Of a stretch of 64,000 nucleotides of DNA, positions 43,518 to 56,209 are shown piece after piece. The first letter of the stretch is position 1; every line of letters starts with the position of its first letter. The notes below the pieces were generated by a model, which saw nothing but the letters and a program-made list of their open reading frames with translations, searched no databases and was not told the DNA's origin. Position numbers and translations under genes: made by a program. This stretch comes from Akebia trifoliata. Lineage: Eukaryota > Streptophyta > Magnoliopsida > Ranunculales > Lardizabalaceae. The DNA lies in assembly GCA_017979445.1 (NCBI GenBank), contig CM030716.1, forward strand, positions 12,995,611-13,059,610, read 5' to 3'.

Positions 43518-46500
43518 ATGGATAAGAGTTGGATGAAAGTCGAGGTAAACTCAACAACTTATGATCCATTGTCAATGTTTATAACTCAATGATATTTGTT
43601 CTTAAAAGTTCCATTACATTATTTTCTAATGTAGGGTGAGTAGCGAATATATAAACGGTGTTGATAAATTCCTCGACTTCGCCTTTGTCAATACATCAAC
43701 CGGCATCATCCCATGTGCATGTAGGAAATGTGTCAACTTTAAACTCTTGAAATGGGATGTTGTCCAGGAACATCTCATCATTTATGATATTATGGAGCAT
43801 TACACATTATGGAAATATCACGGGGAAATTTCTTCCACATCCACACCCACTATTTCATGTGATGATGCTCCAGGTGGTGTTGATATGAATGGAATGTTGC
43901 ACGATATTTTTGGTATGTCGGGTGTGGACAATGATGTACCTGATGGAGCAAGTGAACCTACACAAAGGCGCAATGCAGATAGAGAGTTGTATCCCGGATG
44001 TACCAAGTTCATAAAGCTCTCTTTCATTGTTCGATCATATCACATAAAGTGTTTGTCTAGATGGAGCTATAAGTCCTTTGACATATTTACGCTTTTGAAG
44101 GAGGCATTACCCGAGGTGAGTTGTTGCCAAAGTCTTTTTATGATGCGAAGAAGATCATTAGGGAGTTAGAACTTAATTACAATAAAATTGATGCGTGCCC
44201 TAATGACTGTATGTTATATTAGAAGGACACAACCAATGACGAATTATGCAAGGTGTATGGTACTTCGAGATGGCAGCAAGTTAAACATAAAGAGAATTAT
44301 GGGAACATTTCTCTGAGGACAAAAAAAAAAGATTCCTGTTAAAATATTGCGTTATTTTCCATTGGTTCCAAGGCTTCAAAGGTTATTCATATCATCAAAG
44401 ACTGCAGCATTCATGCGATGGCATGACGAGAGTCGTACCAAAGATGGGTTATTGAGGCATCCAACTGACTCTCTTGCTTGGAAAGATTTTGATATTAAAC
44501 ATCGATCATTTTCTTTAGACAGTCGCAATACTAGGTTTGGGTTGACAACCAATGGCTTTAATCCATTTAGGATGATGAGCATGTCTCATAGTACTTGGCT
44601 TGTCATTCTAATAGTATACAACTTGCCACCATAGATGTGCATAAAGCAACCTTATCTCATGTTATCATTATTGATTCCAAGTCCTTATGGACCTAGCAAT
44701 GATATCAACGTATATTTACAACCATTGATAAATGATTTGAGACAATTGTGGGAGTTTAGCGTAGACACATATGACGCACATAGCAATCAAACCTTTCAAA
44801 TGAAAGCTGTACTATTATGGAAGATTAGCGACTTTCCAGGATACGCTATGTTGTCTGGATAGAGCACCAAAGGCTATCTTGCTTGTCCTTGTTGCAATAA
44901 GGATAATTGTTCTCGACATTTGAAGTATGGTAGAAAATTTTGTTACCTAAGTCACCGTCGATTTCTGTCGATTGATCATAGGTTTAGATTTGATAAAGAG
45001 ATGTTTCGATAGAGAACAAGAACATCGAATTATGCCAATCCCGCCATCTGGTTATAAGGTTTTGGAATAAGTAGAAAGCATAAACATCACGTTCGGAAAG
45101 ATTTCTAAGATTGCAAAAGGTCGCAAGAAAGGGCGAGAAGATTGCGAGAGATTTTTACAATTGAAAGAAGAAAAACATTTTCTTTGACTTACCTTATTAG
45201 AAACACAATCTGTTGCGGCATAGTTTGGATGTCATGCACATTGAAAAAAATGTGTGTGATAATGTCATTGGGACTTTGCTAAATATCGAAGGAAAGACAA
45301 ATGATAATTTGAAGGCTTGTCTAGACTTGCAAGAAATGAAAATACGAAATAAACTTCATTCAATTAGTATGGGAAATAAGACATTATCCTCCCGCGTGTT
45401 TTACAATGAGTAATATTGAAAAAGAGAAATTTTGTAATGTATTGAAGAATGTTAAGGTTCCAGATGGTTATGCAGAGAATATTTCACGATGTGTATACCC
45501 CAAAAAACGTAAGATTTCTCTACTCAAGAGTCATGATTGTCATGTGTTGATGCAACAACTACTCCCAATAATCTTGCGAAGTACATTGGTTAAGCATATG
45601 AGCGCAAACCTAATTGAGTTGTGCACATTCTTTAGAGAGTTGTGTTCTAAGGTTGTAGTCTCGGATTGTGCTGACATTATGTCGAGGCACGAATCGCTGG
45701 ACTAGTACATTATCGATGGATGTACCCCATTGAAAGGTATGCATTAATTTTTGTATTTTTTTGTTTAGTTTCACATACACCACACTATTCAATCTCATAG
45801 TCAAATTATCTCAATGCATGGTCATAGGTACCTTTTCACACTTAAATTATATGTATGATCGACCAAAAGGTTCTATCGCAAAAGGGTATCTCGTAGAAGA
45901 ATGCGGAGACAAGGTTTAATCGGCCAACAAGAAATGATGACTTTGGTAACACTTTCTCAGGTCGACCGTTGGAAAAAAACAAGTATTTATTCTAAATGAA
46001 ATATCATGGAGACAAGCAAATCGATACATGCTTTTCAACTTTGAGACACTTGTCCCATACTTTGAGTAAGAATGGACATTTATTTTGATTTTTACCATGC
46101 ATGCTGAATGTAATATATCCATAGTTAATCATATCTCTTGAACTCAAACATACACAGAAAACACAATAATGAACTTAAGCAGCAACATCATCGGGTCAAT
46201 CGTTTTAAAATTGATAGGCTTCACGCCAAAGAATTTGATAATTGACTTTTCAACAAGTCCTCCGAATCGGATAATTTTTCACTTTCAGATGAAGTTAGAA
46301 AATTAGCAAAGGGTCCTGATTGTGTTGCAAAAAGATTCAACACGTATATCATTAATGAGTTCACATTTCGCACGAAAGGTAGTGAAAGTAAGAGAAAAAC
46401 TTAAAACAGTAGAATTATCGTGGTTGCAAATACATCAAGTTTCTCAAGTGTTAGTGATAGAAACTCAATTCAAAGAGACATTATCGATTATGGTGTATTG

Positions 46501-47049
46501 ACTGATATCATAGAGCTCAATTATTATGGATGGAAGCGTGTTGTATTGTTTATGTGTGAGTTGGTTGATGTTAGAAAATGAATAAAAAGAGATGACTTGG
46601 GGTTTACGCTCGTGAATTTCACATACTTATCCAATACTGGAGCAAATATTTACGATAAACCATTTGTACTGGCATCTCAAGTCACACAAGTATTCTACGT
46701 CAAGGACTCCATGGATTCAAACTGATATACTACTGTACAGTCAAAACCAAGAGATTTGTTTGAAATGGGAGGAAATGGTACAGTAGAGGATATCGATGAT
46801 TACTTGTAAAACTTACCTTACAATGATGAAAGAATGGTGGATACTTTGATCGCCTCTGATGATAACGTAACATGGGATAGGTCAGATATGCAAGAAATAA
46901 CGATCAATGCACCACTAATTATCACAATACCTTTAACGGTCACAGATGAAATTAGGGATGATGATATTAACAAGTCAGATTTCAATAGTATTGATGGGGA
47001 TGAGTTGGAGAGTCCAGTGATGCTGTTTGAAATTATTCATGTACAATGA
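43518..47049 (+). pseudogene. TNP2-type CACTA transposase, heavily mutated
   Basis: The start MDKSWMKVE at 43518 is followed by an intron and the transposase-associated domain from about 43636 (EYINGVDKFLDFAF, CACRKC, WKYHGE). Then come the core (ILRYFPLVPRLQRLF, LTTNGFNPF, NDINVYLQPLI, HSLDVMHIEKNVCD), the DUF4218 region (KSHDCHVLMQQLLP, YRWMYPIER), an intron from 45738, and the C-terminal DUF4216-like region near 46480-46750 (DYGVLTDIIELNYYG, GFTLVNF, KPFVLASQVTQVFYVKD). Stops include TAG at 44220, 44632, 44860 and 45198. Where the family has tryptophan these look like TGG to TAG. Frameshifts occur near 44120, 44325 (A-run) and between 44862 and 45190. It is longer and older-looking than the transposase of element 1, and clearly dead. 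Confidence 0.87.
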
Positions 47050-47216
47050 TGTAATTCCAAGTTCAATGTATCATTTAACATAGATTTGATAATTAATAAT
47101 TAAAAAAACTCATTTGTAAATCTTTGAATTAACCTCTATTATCATTAACTTAATAACATTTCTTATAAGTTTCAAAATAACTAATCATTTTCTTGATCTT
47201 TATTATAGGATGCATA

Positions 47217-50200
47217 GTCATGATTCACAACCTTCCCAACATGGGGATAAGACGGTACATTTGGGGCCCGCACAGATAGACATGACTGCCCCTTCCGATT
47301 AGGCATCTAATTCAATAGCTAGTAAGATAGACTAATTATTTTTAAGATTTTGCACTCATATATATATATATATGTAAGATAATTGAATGATAATCAATTT
47401 TTTGTACATAATTTTCTACAGGGTCTACCAAGACGCATAAAAAATATGTGCGAGGCAATACATGTCTTGAATCATTTTATAACATTGGCCCACATGATTT
47501 AAAAATATGTGTTAGAAAAAACAACTGCAAGCAGCCTATTGGCAATGGGGCCAAGTTACTTGGGTAGTTCTTAGGTACCATGGTACAGAAGCCACGATTC
47601 ATATCTTTCATGTATTTAGATTGGAGGCAAGTGCCGATTGAAGCTAAAGAAAACATTTGGCAAACTGTTCAAGTAATCTAAAAAATAAATCAATTAAATT
47701 ACACTAACTGTTTATATTTACCAAGAAACTTTATGCCTATATTTTTTAAATTTGATGTAGGGGTTTTTTATATCGATGCCGACTTGAAGGGGTGGGTTCT
47801 TGAATCCTTCAATCAGAAATGGAAAGACCGCAAAGGCCTCTTGAAAAAAAAATACTATTTAGACTTTGTGGGCGTTCCAGATGAGGCTGAAAAGAACCTT
47901 CCACCTATTATGGATCAAGTGGAGTAGGATTGGCTTGTTCAATTTTGAGAAGGCAAAGTTGGTAAGGTATGAGTAACAACCATAGTTACATATTGTAGAC
48001 ACCCCATTTTTGCACTCTCCTGATTAATCAACTCGTCAACCCGATCGCAAAGGTTCCCAATGATGGATGTTTATTCCAATGCTTCATTCTGTTAACAGAT
48101 ATGTTTCAGAAATCCGGATGAGGTATCTCGAACTGACAAAACTTAGAAATCACGCTACGCTAGGAAAATACTACCCTAGAAACATAGAAATCATCATCCT
48201 GCAAACCAAAAAGAAGCTTCACGATAAAAATTACTAAAAATGACCAAATTATCAAAATACCCCTAACATCAAAATAACCCTAGAGCCTGCATTACGCTTA
48301 GAAAAATCCACTCAAACACATAAAACAACAAATTGAAACCAAGTAAACCACTTCGCCAATTTTCATAAAATTTGACAAAATTACAAAAATACCCCTCATA
48401 AAGTTCACGACCATTTCATACAAAAAACTTCATAAATGACAAAAACCAACATTCTCATTGAATTTCTTACGAAAAATTGATTCCAAAACATCCTGGAACA
48501 TTGAAAAACGACTTAAAACGTAAAAAATCCTCTCTGAGGGCAAAATGGTAATTTCATAATTTAAATAATTAAAATTTTCAAAATTAATAAATAAATCATT
48601 AAATAATGTAAAGTGAAATATTAATAAAATTAATTATTAAAATTTAAACCAAAAATTTATCAATCAGGTTTTCAAGCAAAATTGTTGAGGGTTCGCAAGA
48701 TATTTCTTTAAGGACCCCTCCATTTGGGAGTCCAAAGAATTAAAGATATAATAGAGAGGGGTTCCCCAAAAATTTAAAGTCAATCAAGCAAGACTAAAGT
48801 CAAGATATTAATGTCAATCAAATAAAACTAGAGTCAAAATTAAAGTCAATTAAGTAAGACTAAAGTCAAGTATTAAAGTCAATCTCATAAGACTAAAGTC
48901 AAAACCCTAAATCAAAACCCTAATCTAAACTAATCGAGTCAATCTCATAAGACTAAAGTCAAAACCCTAAATTAAAACCCTAAAGACTAAGTCAAAACCC
49001 TAATTGAAACACTAATCAAACCCTAATACTTCTAAAAACTTTATAAATAGGAGCCTCCACACCCTATTTTCGTATCAAAGAAAAAACCCTAGGAAAAGTA
49101 GGTGAAGAAGCCTCCACAACCTCTCCAAAACCCTAATTTCAGAGCCTCAACTCCTTACCTAACACCCCTGCTTTGATTTTAACCTAAAAAATACCCAAAA
49201 ACCTCTCAAAAACATCCCAAAAATCCACAACAAATTCGAAGCACCCAGATCCAAGAAGGAGATACCTTACCTCGGAGATCAGAAATCAGATCCGGAGATA
49301 GAACGAAGTAAGGAACACGGTACAAGGAGCCGTTTTCACCAGATCTGAGGGAATAGCACTTTTGCAGATCGAAGGTAAGCTTTTTTATTATTTTTTTTAA
49401 TCTAAGTTTGACATTAGCAATGTAGATTTATTTGGCATAAGTAGAAACCGGCAATGGCCGGGCGGGGTTGGTGCCTAACACCTTCCAACCCCGTAACATG
49501 ATCCCCGGATTCAGATTTTCTGTAGTAGATTAGTTTTTATCCGTTTTAAAGTCAGTTTGGTTCCTAGACCATAATAACTAGGTGGCGACTCACAAACCTC
49601 AAGGGTTAAAAGCGGATCTGCGCACCCCGCGGATCGAGGGCGCTTTCACATATAAATTCATTTAATTAACTATTGGTAAGGTTTGAATATTATCTAATTT
49701 TTTATGATTTACTTTGTAGATGTGTGAAAAGAAAAATAAAGACAATCGTAAGAAACAAAAAATGCACCACACATCAGGCACAAAGAGCTTCGCAAGAAAA
49801 TTCGAGGAGGTAAAATCAAATAACCATCGAGCTTATTTAGTATATGATTGCAATAATATTTATTGACTTATTATACTTTACCTGTTAATAGATAGAAAAG
49901 AATAATGGGGTGGAGCCATCGCGGATGCAAATGTTCATAGTAACCCACACAAGAAAGGATCACACCTTTATAGATGCAGAAACAGCAAAAGTTGTTATAA
50001 GTATATATTTCCAACCTATTCTATTAGAAAAATTTATGTATCCAAATTTTCTTTCGTATAAAAATGTTTGTAAGTTACAATCATTCTTTTGTCTTTTTTT
50101 TTTTTGTTCTAAATCATGTAAGTGTTAATTGTATTTAATCTATTTTAGGATGAAATGAGACAAAAAGAGAACGAGCCCCAAATGTCAAATGGTTCTCAAA

Positions 50201-50640
50201 GCAACATAGGTAGGAATGACATCTTCTCCCAAGTCATGGGAGAAGATGGTCATGGTCATGTCAGGCAGATGGGGATGGGAGTGAGACCCTCAGCGTTTTC
50301 CGGACCCCAACCCACCCGTCAAAAGTGTATCTCACAGGCCATTGAGGCAAATCATTGTGGTGATGAGGTATGCCGAGAAACCGCTGCAACAAACCGAGAA
50401 ATGATTGAATTTCAGACAATCATGTTGATACAATTCGAAGCACTGATGTCATTTATGAGTCAGCAATTTGGTCGTACCGTAAATATGGCTGAAGTACTTC
50501 GGGGTACACAAGTAATAACTTGTTATTCCGCCTTCTTAAATAAAAAAATTTTAATTACATTTTCTTGTACTAATAGTTAAAATAATATTGTTTGTAGGCT
50601 TCCAATGAAAGCGATCCACAAACCTCTGTTAAGCAATAAT
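47217..50640 (+). pseudogene. Second CACTA gene (Transposase_24/TNP1-like), split by a solo LTR
   Basis: Exon-like parts before the LTR read KKYVRGNTCLESFYN, QPIGNGAKLL and DWRQVPIEAKENIWQTVQ, then, after an intron, LKGWVLESFNQKWKDRKG. After the LTR they continue KNKDNRKKQKMHHTSGTKS (49720 on), MFIVTHTRKDHTFIDAETAK and RQKENEPQMSNGSQSNIG...MAEVLRGTQ. This is the plant En/Spm accessory protein family (Ptta/En/Spm, Transposase_24), a DNA-binding partner of TNP2 in related elements. In-frame stops occur at SD*ASN (about 47297) and LLG*FLG (about 47563). Confidence 0.72.
47994..49648 (+). repeat. Solo LTR of the 2037-13346 family
   Basis: It starts TGTAGACACCCC and ends GGGCGCTTTCA, is 1655 bp, and is flanked by CATAT on both sides (47989-47993 and 49649-49653), so unequal recombination between two LTRs of one element removed the interior. 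It aligns along its length with 2037-3775 but is clearly more diverged and has a different tandem AGTCAATC/AAACCCTAA section (48775-49020). It keeps TATAAATAGG near 49041. It lies between exon-like parts of the second CACTA gene, so this insertion postdates CACTA 2. Confidence 0.93.
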
Positions 50641-50649
50641 AATTTGATT

Positions 50650-53600
50650 TGCAAGCTTTTTTTATAATGATCGGTGATCAATTTTTTCTTTTACAAGTTT
50701 CATTACTTGTAACAATTTAACTCTTCTTACCTTTTGTTAAATAGAAATCAATGATCAATATTTTATTTTCTAAGTTCTGTTAATAGTAATAATTGGATCA
50801 ACAAACATTTGTTTATCATGTAGGAATTATCAACTTTTTGTATTGCAACTTTCATTAGTGATAGTTGAAGATGTTACAATTGTTCAGTTCCATGTAAATG
50901 AAAATTAGACAAAAACTTGGTCTTGAATGTGTGTATCGTGTTTTATATATATGGATTGATATCTAACACTTATTAAGTAAAACCTTTTTTAACTCCGCCA
51001 ATGTAAAATTAACGTTTTACATTGCCGGTCCCAAGCCCAGATAAAGGAGGAGGGAGAAGGTATGCCATGGATTCATCACTGTGAGTTTATTCATCACCTC
51101 AAACTAATGGTTTACAATTGTAATTGTTCCTGTTTATCTCATATTTCTAATAAATTCTCTGTACTTTGCAAGCTTAGCTACTTTTGGATACAGATTGTAA
51201 CTTTAAGGCCATGCATCACCACACCAAGAAATACGTTGCTCTAAAAGTCATGTAATTTGGTCAAAGGTACATTTTAAACGCAGCACAATTTGAGTTAATC
51301 AATCAGTTCAAACACATATTGATACCCATATCTTTGAATTAGTAATTGAATCTTGGATGTACTAAAGCCATCGCTCCTTGAGGCTCTTTATCCATAATCC
51401 TACTTTGATTTCTTCGTATCTTTTTTTAGAATTTTTATTTTTTATGCCTCTTCAATAAATCTTTTTATTGATTAAGAAATTTTCCATAAGAGCGATAGAT
51501 TTTAAGTTGAGGGATTGATTTTTTTTTTTTCAATGAAGAGCCCTTGTGTTTGTTGCATTAATTCATGTTGGAGCTAGCTTTCTAATTTACATCATATGTG
51601 CTATATTTACAGGTTCTATGGGTTTGCATCTAAGGCACAAATGGATCCAACTATTGAGGTGCATAAGTTTCTCTTCTTTTTATGTTTCATAAGAGTCATG
51701 AAGTAGGAAAAATCCCTTACACAGAAGGGTAGCCCATGTTAGGCACCTATATAGCATCAGGAAAATACACAAAAGATCTTGCAATCAATAACACATGCTT
51801 TCATTGTGCAGTACACCAAATAGCCTAATTTAGGTTTGTGGGCTTGATTAACTAGTTTTATTTTGAATGGGCATTGTTGGTGCACATGATATGTAAATTC
51901 AAAGCATTTAATGCCTCAAAGAAGTGTCTTTAACTTCTTGTCATAACCTTCTATTAGTGCTTTTCAATGGCATTGAGGGGTGAACTTCATGTTGGAAGAA
52001 TGGCATAAATTACTTTTTTTCAAAAGTTATCCCCTCGTCAACAACTTTGCCTTCTCTAGCTGATGCATTCTTGACAATCCTGCCTGAAATATTAACAAAG
52101 GGTTGATTTTTTACTAACCATTACAAAAATAAATTTTAAAAAAATTACCAAACGATTTAACTCGCTTAATTGTCCTGCATTTTAGGCTTCTTTTACATTT
52201 AAATAAGATTTAAGGGTCTTTAAGAAAGCTAATTATTTGAGTAAGTTCTGCCTACTCTCGTCTTTTGTTATTGTCGTGCTTTACTCTTTTTTTATGAGCA
52301 ATTGAATTTTCATTTTGACGTAGTGTTGTAAGCATTGGATTATTAATTGTGAGAGCATCCTATAGAAGCATTTTGTAATGTAGATTACATAATGCGTTCT
52401 TGTTTTCAAGGACATATATTGATAAGAAATGCCCATTTACTGGCAATGTTTTCTTAGGGATGTCCATGGTGAATCTCTTGCTTTTGACACAAGATTCTTT
52501 GAAGGATATTTTTATTTTTTGTTAGATAGAAAGCAAAATAGAATGTTTTCCTTTTGGAAGGATCATTATTGAAGGAGGTGCGCATTGCTAGTTAAGGCTT
52601 AGTTAGAGGGTCTTCTGTCACATATGTGAGACTTCAAAGATGAGGGGATGCTCCACCTTATGCGTTCAATTTTGGTGATTTCTTAGGTCAAAATCGATAA
52701 AATCAGATTCTGATGTATTCATTTGGATGGTCAGAAAAAGTTGGTGAACTATCTAGTTGTTTATGGATATTAAATAGGGACATTTTGGCTTGATGTCTCC
52801 TTGGGGTGAGCCATTGAATGGTGGACCCCAAACCCTATATATGTCCCACTTTTATAGCACTGGCAGGGTGGGATGCCTTCTTTTTGTCGCATCTTTATTC
52901 AATTATTTGTTTTTATTTAGTATATTAACCTTTTTGGGGAATCTATGTTTGTTTGATGCGGTGACAATCAATGGTTTCCATTTTTTTTCCGGTCAAAACC
53001 CATTTGTAAGTGTAATTTTCATATATGATCTCTGTCAAAGAAGGACAAAAACAAGCTTGCAAAAGTGGGCAGTAGAGGATGCAGCCGCTTGCAAAAGTGT
53101 GCATTTATAGTAGCTCCTGTAGACAGTCCACAAATGCAACAGAAATGTGCTTTGTAGGATGCAATTTGTGATTACTCTACGACTATAACACCAACATAAA
53201 TGCAATAAAACTGTTGAGGAACAGTGCCACACTACGAATAGAAACATATCTTGACATTAAAAGAATATGCAGCAAGACTGAAAGCAGTGACACTTCATAA
53301 ATGCAACTTGTGATTAGTGAGTGAACTTGTTAACTTTAAAGTAGAAACAAATTTGTGCCAACAGAATATGTAGTAAGCCTTCAGAGGCCGTGAGACTTGC
53401 ATTTAAGAAATTATTTGGAGCTTAGATGCATTCCCATTTTCTGATGTTATATTATAGATAAAAAGGTCAGGGCCATTGAAAAAGCATAATAAGACTGTTA
53501 AATATTAAATTGAAAAACTTCTCTAAGACATGTACAACCTAGAAACATACAAGTCTGAGAGTGATACAAATGAGAGGTCAAATATCACCTTAGAAAACTA

Positions 53601-54110
53601 GACCCAAGGACAAACATCTATACAATAGGAATGTTGCATATAGTTTACTTGAACTATATCATCCAGCCTTGGTATATTTTTTAATACCAAAAATAAGATA
53701 AAGATAAATTCAAAGCTTTTATCCTAGAGATGAGTTCATGTATGTCCACATTCATATCCACATTTGTGTTCAATACACCCTGTAAATGGAATGGTCACAT
53801 GGAATCAATACAGATAGCCAGATTGATGAACATGTTTGCAAGTCTGAAGTGTGGATGCTTAGGACAGACCTGTTGGTGGGTTCTTATGCACTCCTTGAGG
53901 GAAGTTACTGTGGCATCATGGTTATCTGGAGTGGAATGAAGGAAAAAGTAGACAAAGATTAAGGCTATGAGGAAGATGTTTCCCATAGAAGCAAAGGATT
54001 GGTAACATTTTTTGTTACCAATCTAGATTTAGCAAAATTATTTCCTTCAAGATCAATCACAGATATTGCATATGGATAAATCTAAACTCATTTGATTCTT
54101 ATTCTTTCAG
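50650..54110. other. No confirmed gene
   Basis: Mostly AT-rich text of intron-like composition. Noticed: an inverted pair CAATGTAAAATTAACGTTTT/ACATTG at 50999-51028 followed by GGTCCCAAGCCCAGATAAAG, a string reminiscent of a common plant repeat; and an exon-like stretch at about 51613-51660 between CAG and GTGCAT (FYGFASKAQMDPTIE) that I cannot assign. The region may be intron sequence carried along with the BONZAI fragment that follows. Confidence 0.4.
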
Positions 54111-54620
54111 ACGCTGAAGTTAAATGACCAAGACTTCCTTGGAGAGGCTAGTTGTGTTCTGTTAGAGGTAATTGCTTTGGTATTACTGGGATATCAGTGA
54201 TGACATTGCATGCTACAAAACTGTTGTTTTGGGATGAAATCTATGCCCATGAAAATTAACATCTTGTGAGTTGTGACTACATCCAAACAATTATATATGC
54301 ATGTGTACACGGGCATGCAAATTACATAATTTACCTATAGTCATCTCATTTTGAATTGTTTGGAGATTATCATGCTCACAATATTGTTTTTCTTTCTTCA
54401 TAGCAGATAGTGACTAAACATGGTCAGAGTATGACACTAAGTCTTCAAGGAAGAAACGGGCATGGTGACCTGAAAAATTTTGGGAACTTGACCATCCATG
54501 CTGAGGAAACAAATGCTTCAAGGCAAGCTTTTGTGATGATATTCCACTATTCTCACTTCGAAAACAAGGATCTCTTTTCTAAAAGTGTATGCATTTTTAA
54601 CGTGATGTCCTTTATGAAGG

Positions 54621-54661
<41 letters not shown>

Positions 54662-55548
54662 CTCATGTATATATAGGTCTCAAAATCAATTTTTGTTTTC
54701 TTTTTGTAGGACCCTTTCTTAAGAATATCTAAGATTGTTGAGAATGGAGGTTCTGCCCCAATTTGTAAGACAGAAGTGGTAAATGACAACATCAATCCAA
54801 CTTGGAAATCAGTATGCCTGACTACACCGCAAATTGGTAACAAAGCAAGTTTGTTGCTTTTTTATTTTACGATTCTTTACGTGTCTTGATAGCATGTTAA
54901 ATAGCGAACATAATATGCCACACGCCTCTATAATTTGTAATGTCAAGTAACTCTCAATCTAACTTGATATGGATGCTTGCAAGTTTCAAAACCATGAATC
55001 CTACTATCCTGGTGTTTCGACCATAATGTAGATAACAAAATAGTGCCTTGTGTTGTATGCTTATATTATTTGCTTCCTAACAAATTTTTGTTTGATGCAG
55101 GAGAATCCCTTAGTTATAAAGTGTTTTGATTTCAATAGCAATGGCAAGCATGAACTTATAGGGTAACCAATTAATGCTTGGGCCACATTACTTAGCTTTC
55201 TTATGTTGTCAGTTTTTTTATTCCTAGTTATATAACATTTCATCCATTTAATCCAACATAAAACTTCATATCTCAGTGGCAGAATTGGAAAGACTTCACA
55301 AGGAAAAATTGGAGAAAAGTTACACAGGGGCCTTCTGCTCGGAAGGACCATATGAAGGTAATCTTTTTTTAATGACTTATTGAATGAAGTTGTTGTGTCA
55401 CACTGCTTATGTTACAACATTTTCTCTACAGACACTTAAGGGTCAACTTTTCGTTGATGGGTGTTTGTTGAGAAAGCACCATATAGGTTTTTGGACTATA
55501 TCTTTGGTGGATTTGAACTCAATTTTATGGTTGTTGTTGATTTCATAG
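54111..55548 (+). pseudogene. BONZAI/copine fragment (C2 domains), multi-exon
   Basis: Exons: 54111-54167 (TLKLNDQDFLGEASCVLLE), 54407-54586 (IVTKHGQSMTLSLQGRNG...KDLFSKS), 54710-54844 (DPFLRISKIVENGGSAPIC...PQIGNK), 55101-55162 (ENPLVIKCFDFNSNGKHEL), an eroded exon near 55277-55360 (VAELERLHKE) and 55432-55548 (LKGQLFVDG, then one frameshift, FLDYIFGGFELNFMVV). In the plant copine family these cover the end of C2A, C2B and the start of the vWA domain. The protein is calcium-dependent and membrane-binding, and restrains defence in Arabidopsis. The first four exons are open and in phase. The intron after 54844 starts GCAAGT (GC-AG). The N-terminus and most of the vWA domain are missing, so this is a fragment. 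Confidence 0.88.
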
Positions 55549-55619
55549 GTATATAGCTTCCATGCTGTACAAATACAGATTTTCTTTCCATTACTGCCTA
55601 GTTCATGTAGGAATCCGGC

Positions 55620-55790
55620 CTAGTTCATTTATAGTTAGTGGCATCTTGCCTGCTTGCGCAACTGTGGAAGATTCATGGCTATGCATTGGTGGCTGGAGTC
55701 GAAGAAGACATATTCGTGAGTAGCTCTCTTGTTGTCATGTATGCTAAGTGTGGTTCCATACATGAAACTGGGACGTTGAAGGTAATTTGA
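55620..55790 (+). pseudogene. PPR protein fragment
   Basis: Broken frames give SGILPACATVED, then in another frame HGYALVAGVEEDIFVSSSLV and VMYAKCGSIHETG, typical of the plant pentatricopeptide-repeat family (organelle RNA-binding proteins). A single-base shift separates the two parts. It lies within 75 bases of the copine exon, although these genes are not normally fused, so the pair suggests a transposon-assembled mosaic. Only about two repeats are present. Confidence 0.7.
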
Positions 55791-56209
55791 AGGTAATACT
55801 TTAAACTAACATTTGGTTGGATAATTTGAAGGTTGATGCCATTGTTACAATGAACGATGTATTAACTAATTTGAGAACCCAACCTACACAAATCCAACCA
55901 TTTCAATTTGCTGGATGTAGATAGATTAAAGAATCTCCTAATAAAGGCTAAAAACAAGGAAACATCAATGGACAGATTAAAGAGTGAAGTATGTTTTCTA
56001 GAGTAATTCTGTCTTAATCTTAAATGCACTATTAACTGAAAATTTGTGTGGCAAACTAGAAACTTTATACATTGTATTTGATACATAGTTATTGACATGC
56101 ATTCTTCAGTGGTTATTTAAACATTGCTTGTATTTGGATTCCCTTACATAGTATTCTGTATTTGTGTTGTCTATTGTTCACCTGAAAAAAGGGGATAGGA
56201 AAGATAAAT

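Larger units (their letters stand above)
38130..50650 (+). mobile_element. CACTA (En/Spm) transposon 2, decayed, right end not found
   Basis: The left terminus reads CACTACAACATTTTTGATG from 38130, preceded by AGA (candidate 3-bp target copy). Then come a palindromic subterminal array, a nested insertion (39526-40361), more subterminal repeats (40500-40640), a minisatellite, the TNP2-type gene (43518-47049) and a second CACTA gene (47217-50640) split by a solo LTR. The 50650 end is only the end of recognisable CACTA coding sequence. No TGTTGTAGTG terminus or subterminal block was found downstream. The host-gene fragments at 54.1-55.8 kb may lie inside it. Confidence 0.82.

Noticed and set aside
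50999..51060. GGTCCCAAGCCCAGATAAAG string as the right end of CACTA 2
   Set aside because: It does not contain a CACTA terminus or the subterminal repeat. It only recalls a common plant repeat that I cannot identify with confidence.
53035..53247. Minus-strand Cys/Leu-rich frame
   Set aside because: No family resemblance and no splice or promoter context; random open frame.
54111..55548. A functional BONZAI gene
   Set aside because: N-terminal exons are not found upstream, a frameshift breaks the last exon, and PPR sequence follows in place of the vWA domain.
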